A stretch of DNA of 8,722 bases from Chitinophagaceae bacterium (GCA_017989935.1 JAGNOY010000066.1:1-8722), one strand, 5' to 3'; shown: positions 1 through 7,587, numbered from the stretch's first letter. The notes: generated from the letters alone by a model not told the origin. Numbers and translations: made by a program.

Positions 1-1
1 C

Positions 2-2959
2 AGTATTGGACTTGGAAATAATGCCGAAGCCCCTGCCACTGGCGCCATTGCGTTAGGCGAAAATGCCAATGCTTCTGGATTACACTCGATGGCCTTTGGC
101 AATGGATCAGCAGCAAGTGCAAACTATTCCACAGCAATAGGACATAACACACAAGCCAAAGGATTATCATCGTATGCTACCGGTTTTGCTACAATTGCCA
201 ATGGCGCCTATTCCATGAGCCATGGTGTGGGGACTAACGCCTATGGTAATGCCTCTATAGCGTTAGGTAATTTATGTATCGTAAGAGGAACCAATGCACT
301 CGCCAGTGGAGAATCATTGATCGCCAATGGTTTTTCAAGTACCGTTGTGGGCCGCTTTAATGATACACTTGTTGCCGAAGAATCAAGCATACAATCAACG
401 ACGCCCTTATTTATGGTGGGCAATGGAAGCAGTAGCACCAATCGCCACAATGCTATGGTGGTTAGAAATGATAATCGTGTTGGTATTAATACAAGTTCTC
501 CAGCCACTACTTTAGATATAAACGGTCAAATTAAAATTTCAGGAGGTGCTCCTGGAGCAGGTAAAGTACTCACCTCCGATGCCAATGGACTTGCCACATG
601 GGAAACTGCCGTGCCGGGACCTCAAGGTCCACAAGGTATACAAGGATTAACTGGCGCTACCGGAGCACAAGGTCCGGCGGGTTCGGCCAATATGAGCGGA
701 ACCTCCAACTATTTGGTTCGTTTTTCAGGTAGTACATCTGGTGTGAATTCGCAGGTGGTTGACAACGGAACCAATGTAGGCATCGGTACAAGTAGTAGCC
801 CCATTTCGAAACTACATGTTCAAAGTAGTACCTCCTTAAGCGATCTTCGATTAACTAATTCTACCACAGGAAGCAGTGCTACGGATGGATTACAAATTTA
901 TAATTCAGGGACTCAAGCATCTATCTTAAATAAAGAAAATGCAAGCCTCGACTTTGGCACGAATAATCTTACACGCATGACCTTGGATGCCTCTGGTAAT
1001 GTGGGTATTGGAATCTCTAATCCCGGTGCTAAATTGGATGTAAATGGGCAAGTAAAAATTTCAGGTGGCACACCAGGAACAGGAAAGGTATTAACCTCAG
1101 ATGCCAATGGTTTAGCGTCATGGGCCACACCTGTTGTTCCGGCTTCGGATGTAAGTGGGACTTCAAACTTTCTGATTAAATTTAATGGGACTTCGAGCGG
1201 TATCAATTCACAAGTGCAAGACAATGGCACGAATGTAGGAATTGGTGCCAATAATGCGCCTATTTCGAAATTGCATATCAATGAGAACACTGCACTTCAA
1301 GATCTTCGCATTACGACATCCAATACGGGTCACACGGCTGCCGATGGTTTAGTGATGGAAGTGAATGCTGCCGATGCTCGCATCATCAACAAAGAAAATG
1401 CTCCCTTGCAATTAGGCACCAGAGATACAGTGCGCATGACTATAAGCGGCGGCGGAAAAATAGGCATCAATACCATCAGTCCCAATGCAAGTATGGATAT
1501 TGTAGCGCCATCGATAAATACGACTCCACTTTTGGTGCGCAATCAAAATATGGATACATTGTTTAATGTACGAAATGATGGTAAGGTAGGTATAGGATAT
1601 AATGCAACTAGTCTTGGAAGATCGCTAAACATTAATGGAAATGGAATTAATTTTTATAATAAAACAATCCCTAATCCTAACGGAACCCTAGGTGGTGTTA
1701 TTTATCCAACCGATACAAGTTTAGTTGTAGAGTCTGCTTTGGGTAATCAATTAATCTTACAACCTAACCAAGGCAATGTAGGTATTGCTACGGCGAGTCC
1801 AACTTCAACCTTAGACATCAATGGTACACTTCGGATACGCGGAGGAAATCCGGGTAATGGAAAAATTTTAATATCCAACAATGAGGGTGAAGCTTCGTGG
1901 ACAACCCCTCCTACCATACCCAATAGTTTAAATGATCTTTACAACAATGGCAACGGACGTGTGATTAATGCCAGTAACGGATGTGTGAAAATAGAAGGCG
2001 ATGGGTTATATGTGAGAGGTGAAATCGGTTCGGGACATTCCGTGGATTATTCTTTTTTTCCACTCAATTCGTCACATATGTTTTTCAATACCGTAAAAGG
2101 TGCTTTTCGCGCCGGCGCTTTTGCTTATAACAATTGGAATATCGATAGTATTGGGCTTTACAGCGTTGCCATGGGAACAGGATGCTTAGCAAAAGGTATT
2201 AGTTCCATTGCCATGGGATCGAGTTGCGAGGCACTTTTCCCTAACTCTATTGCTATAGGTGAGTTTTGTAAAGCCACCGCTCTTTCTTCTGTTGCGCTGG
2301 GAGAAGAAAGCACGTCAACTGGAGTGGGATCTTTTGCAGCCGGTTCGCACAATGTGGCTAGTGCTAATTTTTCGATTGCCATAGGGCATTATAGCGAGGC
2401 AAATTCCCCGATGTCATTTGTCGGCGGATACTTAACGAAAACGGAAGCACAAGCATCGGCGGCTTTTGGATCCTATAACCAAAGTAATGGCTACTCGGGT
2501 ATGGTGATCGGGTATGCCAATGATACCATACTTGCTCCACAAACTGCTTTAACACCGGAGACGCCCTTATTTATTATTGGTAATGGTGCTTCTGCCTCTA
2601 TGCCAAGTAATGCTATGGTGGTGCAATATGATGGGAATGTAGGCATCGGTGAAAATTCCCCGAAAAGTAAATTAGTCTTGAATGGAGCTTTGGCTATGAA
2701 GTTAAATAAAGTACCTGGTATCGGCAGTGTTACATTAGATAATACAGCTTCGGTTTGGTATTTGACCGGCTCAGCTTCGGTGGTATTACCTACAGCTTCG
2801 GATTGCACGAATCGTGTATACACGATTATGAATCGATCGACTTCGGTGAGAACCATTTCGAACTATACCAATATGTCAGGAGCGGTGAGTAGCACGATAG
2901 GTGCAAATATGAGTATCGAAATCATATCGGATGGAACCAATTGGTTGCAACTTCGATAG
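2..2959 (+). CDS. Large YadA-head / tail-fibre-like repetitive surface protein (5' end outside window)
   Basis: The reading frame is open from base 2 to the TAG at 2957-2959, so the ATG at 89 is only an internal Met and the visible 985 codons are a C-terminal part. Numbering from the codon at base 2, residues 1-110 are YadA-type head repeats (period about 14, pattern S-x-A-x-G, for example SIALGN). Next come a 'PLFMVGNG' linker, a 'VGINTSSP..TLDINGQ' fibre motif, and seven Gly-X-Y collagen-like triplets at 206-227. Two copies of a roughly 160-residue module with 'GKVLTSDANGLA.W' and 'NVGIG' motifs follow. A second YadA-head block lies at about 720-840, again followed by 'PLFIIGNG' and 'NVGIGENSP'. 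Such proteins are normally trimeric, secreted or surface fibres. I see no peptidase S74 (endosialidase chaperone) domain, no YadA beta-barrel anchor and no recognisable T9SS sorting domain; the last ~100 residues are a compact beta-rich end of unknown type. The specific role (adhesin or fibre) is inferred. Confidence 0.85.
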   Translation, partial: SIGLGNNAEAPATGAIALGENANASGLHSMAFGNGSAASANYSTAIGHNTQAKGLSSYATGFATIANGAYSMSHGVGTNAYGNASIALGNLCIVRGTNALASGESLIANGFSSTVVGRFNDTLVAEESSIQSTTPLFMVGNGSSSTNRHNAMVVRNDNRVGINTSSPATTLDINGQIKISGGAPGAGKVLTSDANGLATWETAVPGPQGPQGIQGLTGATGAQGPAGSANMSGTSNYLVRFSGSTSGVNSQVVDNGTNVGIGTSSSPISKLHVQSSTSLSDLRLTNSTTGSSATDGLQIYNSGTQASILNKENASLDFGTNNLTRMTLDASGNVGIGISNPGAKLDVNGQVKISGGTPGTGKVLTSDANGLASWATPVVPASDVSGTSNFLIKFNGTSSGINSQVQDNGTNVGIGANNAPISKLHINENTALQDLRITTSNTGHTAADGLVMEVNAADARIINKENAPLQLGTRDTVRMTISGGGKIGINTISPNASMDIVAPSINTTPLLVRNQNMDTLFNVRNDGKVGIGYNATSLGRSLNINGNGINFYNKTIPNPNGTLGGVIYPTDTSLVVESALGNQLILQPNQGNVGIATASPTSTLDINGTLRIRGGNPGNGKILISNNEGEASWTTPPTIPNSLNDLYNNGNGRVINASNGCVKIEGDGLYVRGEIGSGHSVDYSFFPLNSSHMFFNTVKGAFRAGAFAYNNWNIDSIGLYSVAMGTGCLAKGISSIAMGSSCEALFPNSIAIGEFCKATALSSVALGEESTSTGVGSFAAGSHNVASANFSIAIGHYSEANSPMSFVGGYLTKTEAQASAAFGSYNQSNGYSGMVIGYANDTILAPQTALTPETPLFIIGNGASASMPSNAMVVQYDGNVGIGENSPKSKLVLNGALAMKLNKVPGIGSVTLDNTASVWYLTGSASVVLPTASDCTNRVYTIMNRSTSVRTISNYTNMSGAVSSTIGANMSIEIISDGTNWLQLR
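515..1498 (+). repeat. Tandem duplicated ~160-residue fibre module inside the surface protein gene
   Basis: Two successive modules, roughly 515-1036 and 1037-1498, share an ordered set of motifs: 'D.NGQ.KISGG.PG.GKVLTSDANGLA.W', then 'SGTSN.L..F.G..SG.NSQV.DNGTNVGIG', then 'PISKLH', 'DLR.T.S.TG..A.DGL', 'I.NKENA.L..GT...RMT'. The first copy also carries the collagen-like insert. A third, shortened start of the module ('LDINGTLRIRGGNPGNGKILIS') lies at about 1811-1900. Protein similarity is high while the DNA has diverged at many third positions, so the duplication is old. Module boundaries are approximate. Confidence 0.8.
617..682 (+). other. Collagen-like Gly-X-Y segment within the surface protein
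   Basis: Seven consecutive Gly-X-Y triplets (GPQ GPQ GIQ GLT GAT GAQ GPA) plus a closing Gly sit between the first 'GKVLTSDANG' module start and the 'SGTSNYLV' segment. Bacterial collagen-like stretches form trimeric rods, which fits the trimeric YadA-type head repeats of the same protein. The corresponding place in the second module holds only a short 'PVVPASDV' linker, so the segment was inserted or lost in one copy. Confidence 0.75.
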
Positions 2960-3204
2960 AAATAGGATTCTAAAGGAACTGAATCAACAAATTAATTTTG
3001 CGATACTTACGAAGAAATTTTTAAGGCTGCTGTTCAACGTGAAATCAATTGATTTGAGGAGACTTAAAGTAAATTAGGCAATCATTTAGTGTAAGGCATT
3101 ATTCCATGTCTGTTCGAAAAGCTTGCCTCCTATTTACGTTATTTCACTTCTCACTGGCATCTAGTTAACCTCAGATCGAACTCTGTCATCTTCGCCGCGC
3201 CTCA

Positions 3205-3258
3205 CTGTGTCATATTACCTAGTTTTACAAAAAGGATCACAGAGGAAATACGACACAG
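3205..3258. repeat. Imperfect inverted repeat in the convergent intergenic gap
   Basis: The arm CTGTGTCATATTACCT (3205-3220) is the reverse complement of AGGAAATACGACACAG (3243-3258) at 14 of 16 positions, with a 22-base loop. The position between two convergent genes would suit a bidirectional stop structure, but neither side is followed by a T-run. It may therefore be a decayed repeat rather than a terminator. Confidence 0.5.
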
Positions 3259-3356
3259 CGTTGCACAGAGAAGGCAATATCAAATCTCGGCAATGTTGGT
3301 ATTCTTCACTTACTATATATTCTTAGACTCAACATCAGGTAAGAAAAAACTCAATC

Positions 3357-3409
3357 AGGGTTCCCGCAACGAAACATTAGGCGACTGAAAAAATCATCGG
3401 GAGCATAAA
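3357..3409 (+). repeat. 53-bp dispersed direct repeat, copy 1 (left of the NTPase operon)
   Basis: This copy matches bases 7653-7705 at 45 of 53 positions, with no gaps and in the same orientation. Shared blocks are AGGGTTCCCG at the left end, CGACTGAAAAAAT in the middle and ATCGGGAGCATAAA at the right end. The differences cluster at internal positions 11, 16-18, 22-24 and 38. The ends GTTCCCG and CGGGAGC can pair (7 pairs, one G-T), giving a stem with a long loop. It lies 176 bases beyond the stop codon of the TPR-ATPase gene. I do not recognise the family; it could be a REP-like intergenic element or the footprint of a recombination or insertion site. Confidence 0.8.
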
Positions 3410-3585
3410 TAAGAAGTTCTAAAAAGTATTCATCAACGTAAGTTCATTTCGAAACAAAATTACCTTCTTGTCATTTTCAAGTTGCTTTATTAAACGCGAT
3501 ATCACTACCCTTTATGCGGCTAAGTTAGCTTCAACCTTGTTGGTTTTGTCATCAACTAGATTTCGATGATACCTGTTGGTTGGCA

Positions 3586-6360
3586 CTATATATTCTCCAT
3601 CAGTTCAATTAGTTGTTTGGCTGGTTCGCGCAACTCGGCTGCCTTAGATAATAAAAACCCTTCTCTATCTTTTTCTTGCATAGCTAGGAGCGCAACATAG
3701 AATGGAGAGAGATATATATTATAACCTGTTTCTTCCATGATGTTTGTAAACCACAAACCTTGTTTCAATTGATTAACGGCAGCACCATAGCGCCACCAAT
3801 CATTCTGTGTTTGTGTAGGCAAACGTTTATCAATTTGCTCAAAAGCTTGCAACAAAAACTCTTTTGCGATACCTTGGTTATTATTGTACAAAGCAAACAG
3901 ACTTTTATTTAAAAAATAACTATCATCTTTGGTTATATCGTTTTCTATTTCCGTAAACAGTTTTTCGGCTTCATTCAATTTATTTAATTTATCTCGGTAC
4001 AGATAAATAAGCTTAAGTTTAATAGCAGTATCATTGTTATCTAATACAATTGCACGCAAATAATTTCGCTCAAGCTTATCGTAATCTTTTAATTTGTATT
4101 GATAAAGCAGACTCAAGTTGCCCCACGCAAACGGTTCTTTTTCATCTAAAGCTATGGCCTTTAAATAGCATTTTTCTGCTTCTTCATTCCATTCAAGTTT
4201 GTCATGATATAAAGTTCCTAAACCATTCCAAGGGAAAGAATTTTTATTGTCTAATTCTATAGCTTTTTTATACGCCATTTCTGCTTCTTCATATTTTTGA
4301 AAATGATTCGTATAAAGATTTCCTAAACCATTCCAAGGGTATGAAAATTTATTATCCAATTCTATAGCTTTTTTATACGCCATTTCTGCTTCTTCATATT
4401 TTTGAAAATGATTCGTATAAAGATTTCCTAAACCATTCCAAGGGTATGAAAATTTATTATCCAATTCTATGGCTTTTTTATACGCCATTTCTGCTTCTTC
4501 ATATTTTTGAAAATGTTCTTGGTAAAGTTTTCCTAAGTTAAACCAAAAGGCAGAATCTTTATTATCCAATTCTATGGCTTTTTTATAGGCATTTTCAGCT
4601 TCCTGGTATTTTTGAAAATGTACTTGGTACAGAATTCCTAAATTAACCCAAGGCCAAGCATCCTTGTCGTCTAGTTCAATGGCCTTTAAATATGCCTCTT
4701 CCGCTTCAGTATATCTTTCAAAGAAACTCGTACTATATATATTTCCTAGGCCATTCCAAGCACGTGAATAGTTTTTGTTTAAATCAATAGCTTTTAAAAT
4801 GGCTTTCTCTGCTTCTGGGTAATTCTCCAATAGGTTGTTGTATACTCTTCCTAATTCATAATAATACGTTGCATTCTTTGGTTCTTGTTTAATTAATGCC
4901 AGCCATTTTCCAACTTGTTGCTCTGCACTTAAATCTACCGCATCGCCTTCTCGCACTATATCATAACGTGTATAAATTTCTGGGTCGCTTTCAGCCATGC
5001 TTCGCAATTTGTCTAGGCTTCGTTGTTCTAATTCAGCACTCAAACTTTTATTGTTTACGACTTGTGCTAAGGCTAAGTTGGTGGCATAAAAAACTTCTTG
5101 ATCACTTTCTTTTGTAAGACGTTCGTTGGCATACTCGTCTATATTCGGGCCATAATATGTTTCTAAAAAGCGAGAAAGGCAGTACAAATATTTTTTTTGT
5201 CTACGGCTACCTCTGCGCATTACAAACCAAATATTAAAAAAACGTTCGCTAATTTGAAAGGCATCGCCTTTACTTTTAAATGCTGTAATGCGTTCTATCC
5301 AGCCAACATCAATTAACCTTTTTAGTATGGGCGAGAGGTGGGTGTTTTTATAGCCCGTTTCTTTTACTAACAACTTCATATCTATTGGGTCCCAGTTTAA
5401 AGCAATGGCATCTAACACAATTTGCATCTGTAAGGCCAACTCTTCAAAACGAGCTTTATACAGCGGTGTAGCCTCATCTAACAGAGCTTCTAGGTCATCA
5501 TTTATTTCTTCGGTCATGCCTTTTACTATTAATTTAAAAAGCATGGTAACAGTACGTGGGTTACCACCCGTTAATTCAAAAATGGTTTTGAGGCGAGCAA
5601 TTTCCTTTTGTATTATCGGCAACACATCATCGCTATGGGTAAGAGATGCAAGGTTGTTTAGTATTTCAATTAATTCAGTAAAGGTAAGTTTTGCCAAATG
5701 TAAAATTTGGAAGGCATCATAAAACGGCGCTGCATACTTAAAGGTATCTTCTATCACCACTGCACTGGCACCCATAATAATAGGTGCCCCATTGCTCATA
5801 AGCTGAGCGCGTAACACAAACTGCTGTTCTTCCTTAAGTCGATCAAATATCAAACTCAAATTATCTATGAGCAATACTGGTCGGCGCTTCATTTTTTTGC
5901 TAGTAGCCAAAAGAAGTTTAAAGGCTTTGCTCGCCACTTCATCATTATTTTTAATAGTAGCTAGTTCTTCAATTTCTTTATCTAAAGAAGAAACTTCTTT
6001 GCTATTTTCTACTTCCAACGTATCAGCTAAGGCATCTAAACTATTTAACCAAAACTCGGCTAAGTGTTTCAAATTATATTGTTCTTCTGGAAATAATAGC
6101 GGAACAAAATGCTCTTTGTATGGCGATTTTCTGAGGGCCACTTCAATGCGTTTGAGCAAGGTAGTCTTACCCATACCTCGTTGTCCAATAATAAGATAGT
6201 GTTGGGCAATGCTGTTTGGTTTTTCTTGAGTAATTTTCTGCATCAAAAAATCAAACACTTTGGTACGAGCAACAAATAGGCTTTCGCTTATTTCGTCGCT
6301 AACACGTTGCGGATTGTATAATCCAATTTGGCTAAGGGAAATCGGTTTGTTCATTTTCAT
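3586..6360 (-). CDS. STAND-like P-loop ATPase with winged helix and long TPR array
   Basis: A 924-aa, probably cytoplasmic protein with no signal peptide or membrane segment seen. Residues ~25-290 form an AAA/STAND-type ATPase: Walker A GQRGMGKTT (59-67), Walker B VLLIDN (162-167), a 'PIIMGASA' sensor-1-like strand (193-200) and an 'ELTGGNPRT' sensor-2-like motif (262-270). Residues ~310-385 look like a winged helix ('ETGYKNTHLSPILKRLIDVG') ending in 'ISERFFNIWFVMRRG', which resembles the C-terminal end of the upstream ATPase. From ~497 to ~805 there are about eight to nine TPR units of period 35, marked by Trp at 535, 571, 606, 641, 676, 711 and 746 and by helix-B motifs like 'EEAEMAYKKAIEL'; the rest is helical. 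The ATG at 6358-6360 overlaps the upstream TGA in ATGA, implying translational coupling; a second ATG at 6352-6354 is possible. Walker B carries Asn167 where many relatives have Glu. NTPase plus TPR suggests a ligand-sensing switch; the target is unknown. Confidence 0.88.
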   Translation of the reverse strand: MKMNKPISLSQIGLYNPQRVSDEISESLFVARTKVFDFLMQKITQEKPNSIAQHYLIIGQRGMGKTTLLKRIEVALRKSPYKEHFVPLLFPEEQYNLKHLAEFWLNSLDALADTLEVENSKEVSSLDKEIEELATIKNNDEVASKAFKLLLATSKKMKRRPVLLIDNLSLIFDRLKEEQQFVLRAQLMSNGAPIIMGASAVVIEDTFKYAAPFYDAFQILHLAKLTFTELIEILNNLASLTHSDDVLPIIQKEIARLKTIFELTGGNPRTVTMLFKLIVKGMTEEINDDLEALLDEATPLYKARFEELALQMQIVLDAIALNWDPIDMKLLVKETGYKNTHLSPILKRLIDVGWIERITAFKSKGDAFQISERFFNIWFVMRRGSRRQKKYLYCLSRFLETYYGPNIDEYANERLTKESDQEVFYATNLALAQVVNNKSLSAELEQRSLDKLRSMAESDPEIYTRYDIVREGDAVDLSAEQQVGKWLALIKQEPKNATYYYELGRVYNNLLENYPEAEKAILKAIDLNKNYSRAWNGLGNIYSTSFFERYTEAEEAYLKAIELDDKDAWPWVNLGILYQVHFQKYQEAENAYKKAIELDNKDSAFWFNLGKLYQEHFQKYEEAEMAYKKAIELDNKFSYPWNGLGNLYTNHFQKYEEAEMAYKKAIELDNKFSYPWNGLGNLYTNHFQKYEEAEMAYKKAIELDNKNSFPWNGLGTLYHDKLEWNEEAEKCYLKAIALDEKEPFAWGNLSLLYQYKLKDYDKLERNYLRAIVLDNNDTAIKLKLIYLYRDKLNKLNEAEKLFTEIENDITKDDSYFLNKSLFALYNNNQGIAKEFLLQAFEQIDKRLPTQTQNDWWRYGAAVNQLKQGLWFTNIMEETGYNIYLSPFYVALLAMQEKDREGFLLSKAAELREPAKQLIELMENI
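4253..4470 (-). repeat. Perfect 105-bp tandem duplication encoding TPR units
   Basis: Bases 4253-4365 are identical to 4358-4470 over 113 positions at an offset of 105 bp, which is 35 codons or exactly one TPR unit (residues 631-702 of the TPR-ATPase). The next unit to the right matches for a further 44 bases (4472 onward) after one A/G difference, then diverges. Other units of the array are clearly similar but not identical, so this pair reflects a recent duplication or gene-conversion event and is probably prone to copy-number change. Confidence 0.93.
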
Positions 6361-7523
6361 TGTATAAATCGGTTAAACCAAAAGTCACGTAATAAAGGCG
6401 AACGGAAAACATATTTTTTAGCCTCTGACAAATCGATATATCCATCATTGCGAAGCAGTTTGAGTAATTGACTCAATAGCAATTCATTCTTTTCTACTTC
6501 TTTTTTATTTTTCATAATTCTATTTAGTAAAAGATCGCGTGATTCTCCTTCAGCCACTTTACACAATGCATTTAATATGACTCTAGCTGGAGCTTCTAAG
6601 AGGCCGTAATCTTTCAAACGCTCATCCCAAGTACTGAGTGAATTTTCTTCTAATAAAAGTTGATAGGCCTTATCGACAACTAGGTTTGTAATCTCAAGCC
6701 CTGTTGTAAAATGAAGGAAGTGAATTTTGTTTATCAAAATTTGATGAAAGTAGGGAAGATGCCAACCAATTTTCTTCATACAATATATCTGAACGGCTTC
6801 TTCAAGAATCAACTTATTGGCTTTCGATAAAAAAATAAGGAATTCTTTAGTTTGATCATCATTAAAAGCGCCTATATGTTGCGAACTTAAATCGTTTAAT
6901 GTATAACTAATGGCATGAATATGTGCAAAATTTTCGATACCAACAGAGCTACAAAATAACCAACGAATATTTGAATTAGTTACCATTCGCAAACCACGTA
7001 ACCAATTCATAAAAAACTCTACTTTAGCTATTCCGTTGACCTGTTTAACTAAACTTCCAAGTAAAACAGTTACTTCATCGATTACAACAAGGGTATTTTC
7101 TTCATGGTTTAGCAAGCTCTTTAACTGGTCAAATATATCTGACCTCTTTGATTCCCACGACAGCGTAACAGTTACATCCTCCTTCTGAAAACTTGGCTTA
7201 ATACTTTCTAAAATCTGAGATACTTTTTCACTCCAAGCATGCTTAGTTTTTTGAAACCAACTTTGATTTCGTATTTGTTCCAGCAAGTAATTAATAAATG
7301 CTTCTTCGGTATTAATTTGCTGTAGATCTAGTTCGAGGGTATTCCATTGGTGCTTTTTCGCAATCGTTAGCAATTTCTTCGCAAAGGATGTTTTGCCAAC
7401 TCTTCTTGGGGCTGGGAGGATTAGTGAATTGCCATTCTGTAGCTGCATCCAAGCGAATTCTAGTTCCTTTTCTCTTCCAAAAAATTCATCCCCTTCTACT
7501 GGAGAACCTGTCATGTTTCTCAT
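6357..7523 (-). CDS. ATPase_2/Orc1-like AAA ATPase with C-terminal winged helix
   Basis: A 388-aa protein, first gene of the two-gene operon. An N-terminal 'DEFFGREKEL' box (12-21) is typical of this P-loop family. Walker A is PAPRRVGKTS (37-46), a variant of the usual GPRRVGKTS with Ala38. Walker B is LVVIDE (145-150) with both Asp149 and catalytic Glu150. A sensor-1-like strand is 'WLFCSSVGIENF' (188-199). Residues ~310-388 form a winged-helix region ending in 'FRSPLLRDFWFNRF', the hallmark end of archaeal-type ATPase_2 proteins. No membrane segment is seen, so it is probably cytoplasmic. The ATG at 7521-7523 is used here; a second at 7512-7514 (Met4) is equally plausible because neither has a clear Shine-Dalgarno, only an A-rich GAAAAAGA upstream. 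The stop overlaps the next gene's start. It likely acts with the TPR-ATPase, as a complex or a sensor-effector pair, but substrate and role are unknown. Confidence 0.88.
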   Translation of the reverse strand: MRNMTGSPVEGDEFFGREKELEFAWMQLQNGNSLILPAPRRVGKTSFAKKLLTIAKKHQWNTLELDLQQINTEEAFINYLLEQIRNQSWFQKTKHAWSEKVSQILESIKPSFQKEDVTVTLSWESKRSDIFDQLKSLLNHEENTLVVIDEVTVLLGSLVKQVNGIAKVEFFMNWLRGLRMVTNSNIRWLFCSSVGIENFAHIHAISYTLNDLSSQHIGAFNDDQTKEFLIFLSKANKLILEEAVQIYCMKKIGWHLPYFHQILINKIHFLHFTTGLEITNLVVDKAYQLLLEENSLSTWDERLKDYGLLEAPARVILNALCKVAEGESRDLLLNRIMKNKKEVEKNELLLSQLLKLLRNDGYIDLSEAKKYVFRSPLLRDFWFNRFIQ

Positions 7524-7549
7524 TTGTCTTTTTCAATTTAGAAGGCGAA

Positions 7550-7577
7550 ATTATATACAAATTTGTATATATACAAA
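7550..7577 (-). promoter_or_regulatory. Possible promoter for the NTPase operon
   Basis: On the minus strand, TTTGTA (7572-7577) and TATAAT (7550-7555) are separated by 16 bases and stand 26 bases upstream of the ATG at 7523. They lie within or beside the double palindrome, so a bound regulator would block them. Most Bacteroidota promoters follow a different -33/-7 consensus, and in DNA this AT-rich such matches arise by chance, so the call is tentative. Confidence 0.3.
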
Positions 7578-7587
7578 TTTGTATATA
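7552..7587. promoter_or_regulatory. Double-palindrome operator-like site upstream of the NTPase operon
   Basis: Two perfect copies of the 16-bp palindrome TATACAAATTTGTATA lie back to back (7554-7569 and 7570-7585). Together with flanking bases they make one perfect 36-bp palindrome. The block starts 29 bases before the ATG of the ATPase gene, in a stretch with only 8 G/C in 70 bases (7551-7620). Tandem dyads at a promoter are typical of cooperative dimer-binding repressors. No separate regulator gene is visible, so the protein that binds may be encoded elsewhere or be the winged-helix ATPase itself (inference). A hairpin in the 5' leader is an alternative. Confidence 0.65.

Larger units (their letters stand above)
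2960..3585. other. 626-bp non-coding gap between convergent genes
   Basis: The surface-protein gene (+) and the TPR-ATPase gene (-) end facing each other here. I found no convincing gene on either strand; the longest start-to-stop run I checked by eye is about 20 codons. The gap holds an imperfect inverted repeat (3205-3258) and one copy of the 53-bp dispersed repeat (3357-3409). No classical GC hairpin followed by a T-run was seen for either gene. The rest looks like unstructured, possibly decayed sequence. Confidence 0.7.

Noticed and set aside
913..1290. 125-codon open frame on the minus strand inside the surface-protein gene
   Set aside because: It is antisense to a clearly coding repetitive frame with recognisable motifs; its translation is low-complexity and mirrors the repeats.
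3106..3168. 20-codon frame on the + strand that begins like a signal peptide (Lys/Arg, then a hydrophobic stretch ending LASS) and stops at TAA
   Set aside because: Far too short, no ribosome-binding evidence and nothing coding after it; most likely chance in a non-coding gap.
3357..3409. 53-bp repeat considered as an integron attC site or a two-repeat CRISPR
   Set aside because: It lacks the attC core sequences (GTTRRRY / RYYYAAC) at its ends, and the copies are 4.3 kb apart with genes between, so it is not a CRISPR array.
3536..3582. Short repeated GTTGGTT motifs and a weak TCATC/GATGA stem just after the TPR-ATPase stop, considered as a terminator
   Set aside because: The stem is only about 5-6 pairs, AT-rich and without a following T-run.
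5405..6199. Open frames on the + strand (105 and 110 codons) opposite the TPR-ATPase gene
   Set aside because: They lie opposite Walker A, Walker B and sensor motifs of a well-supported gene and show no domain of their own.
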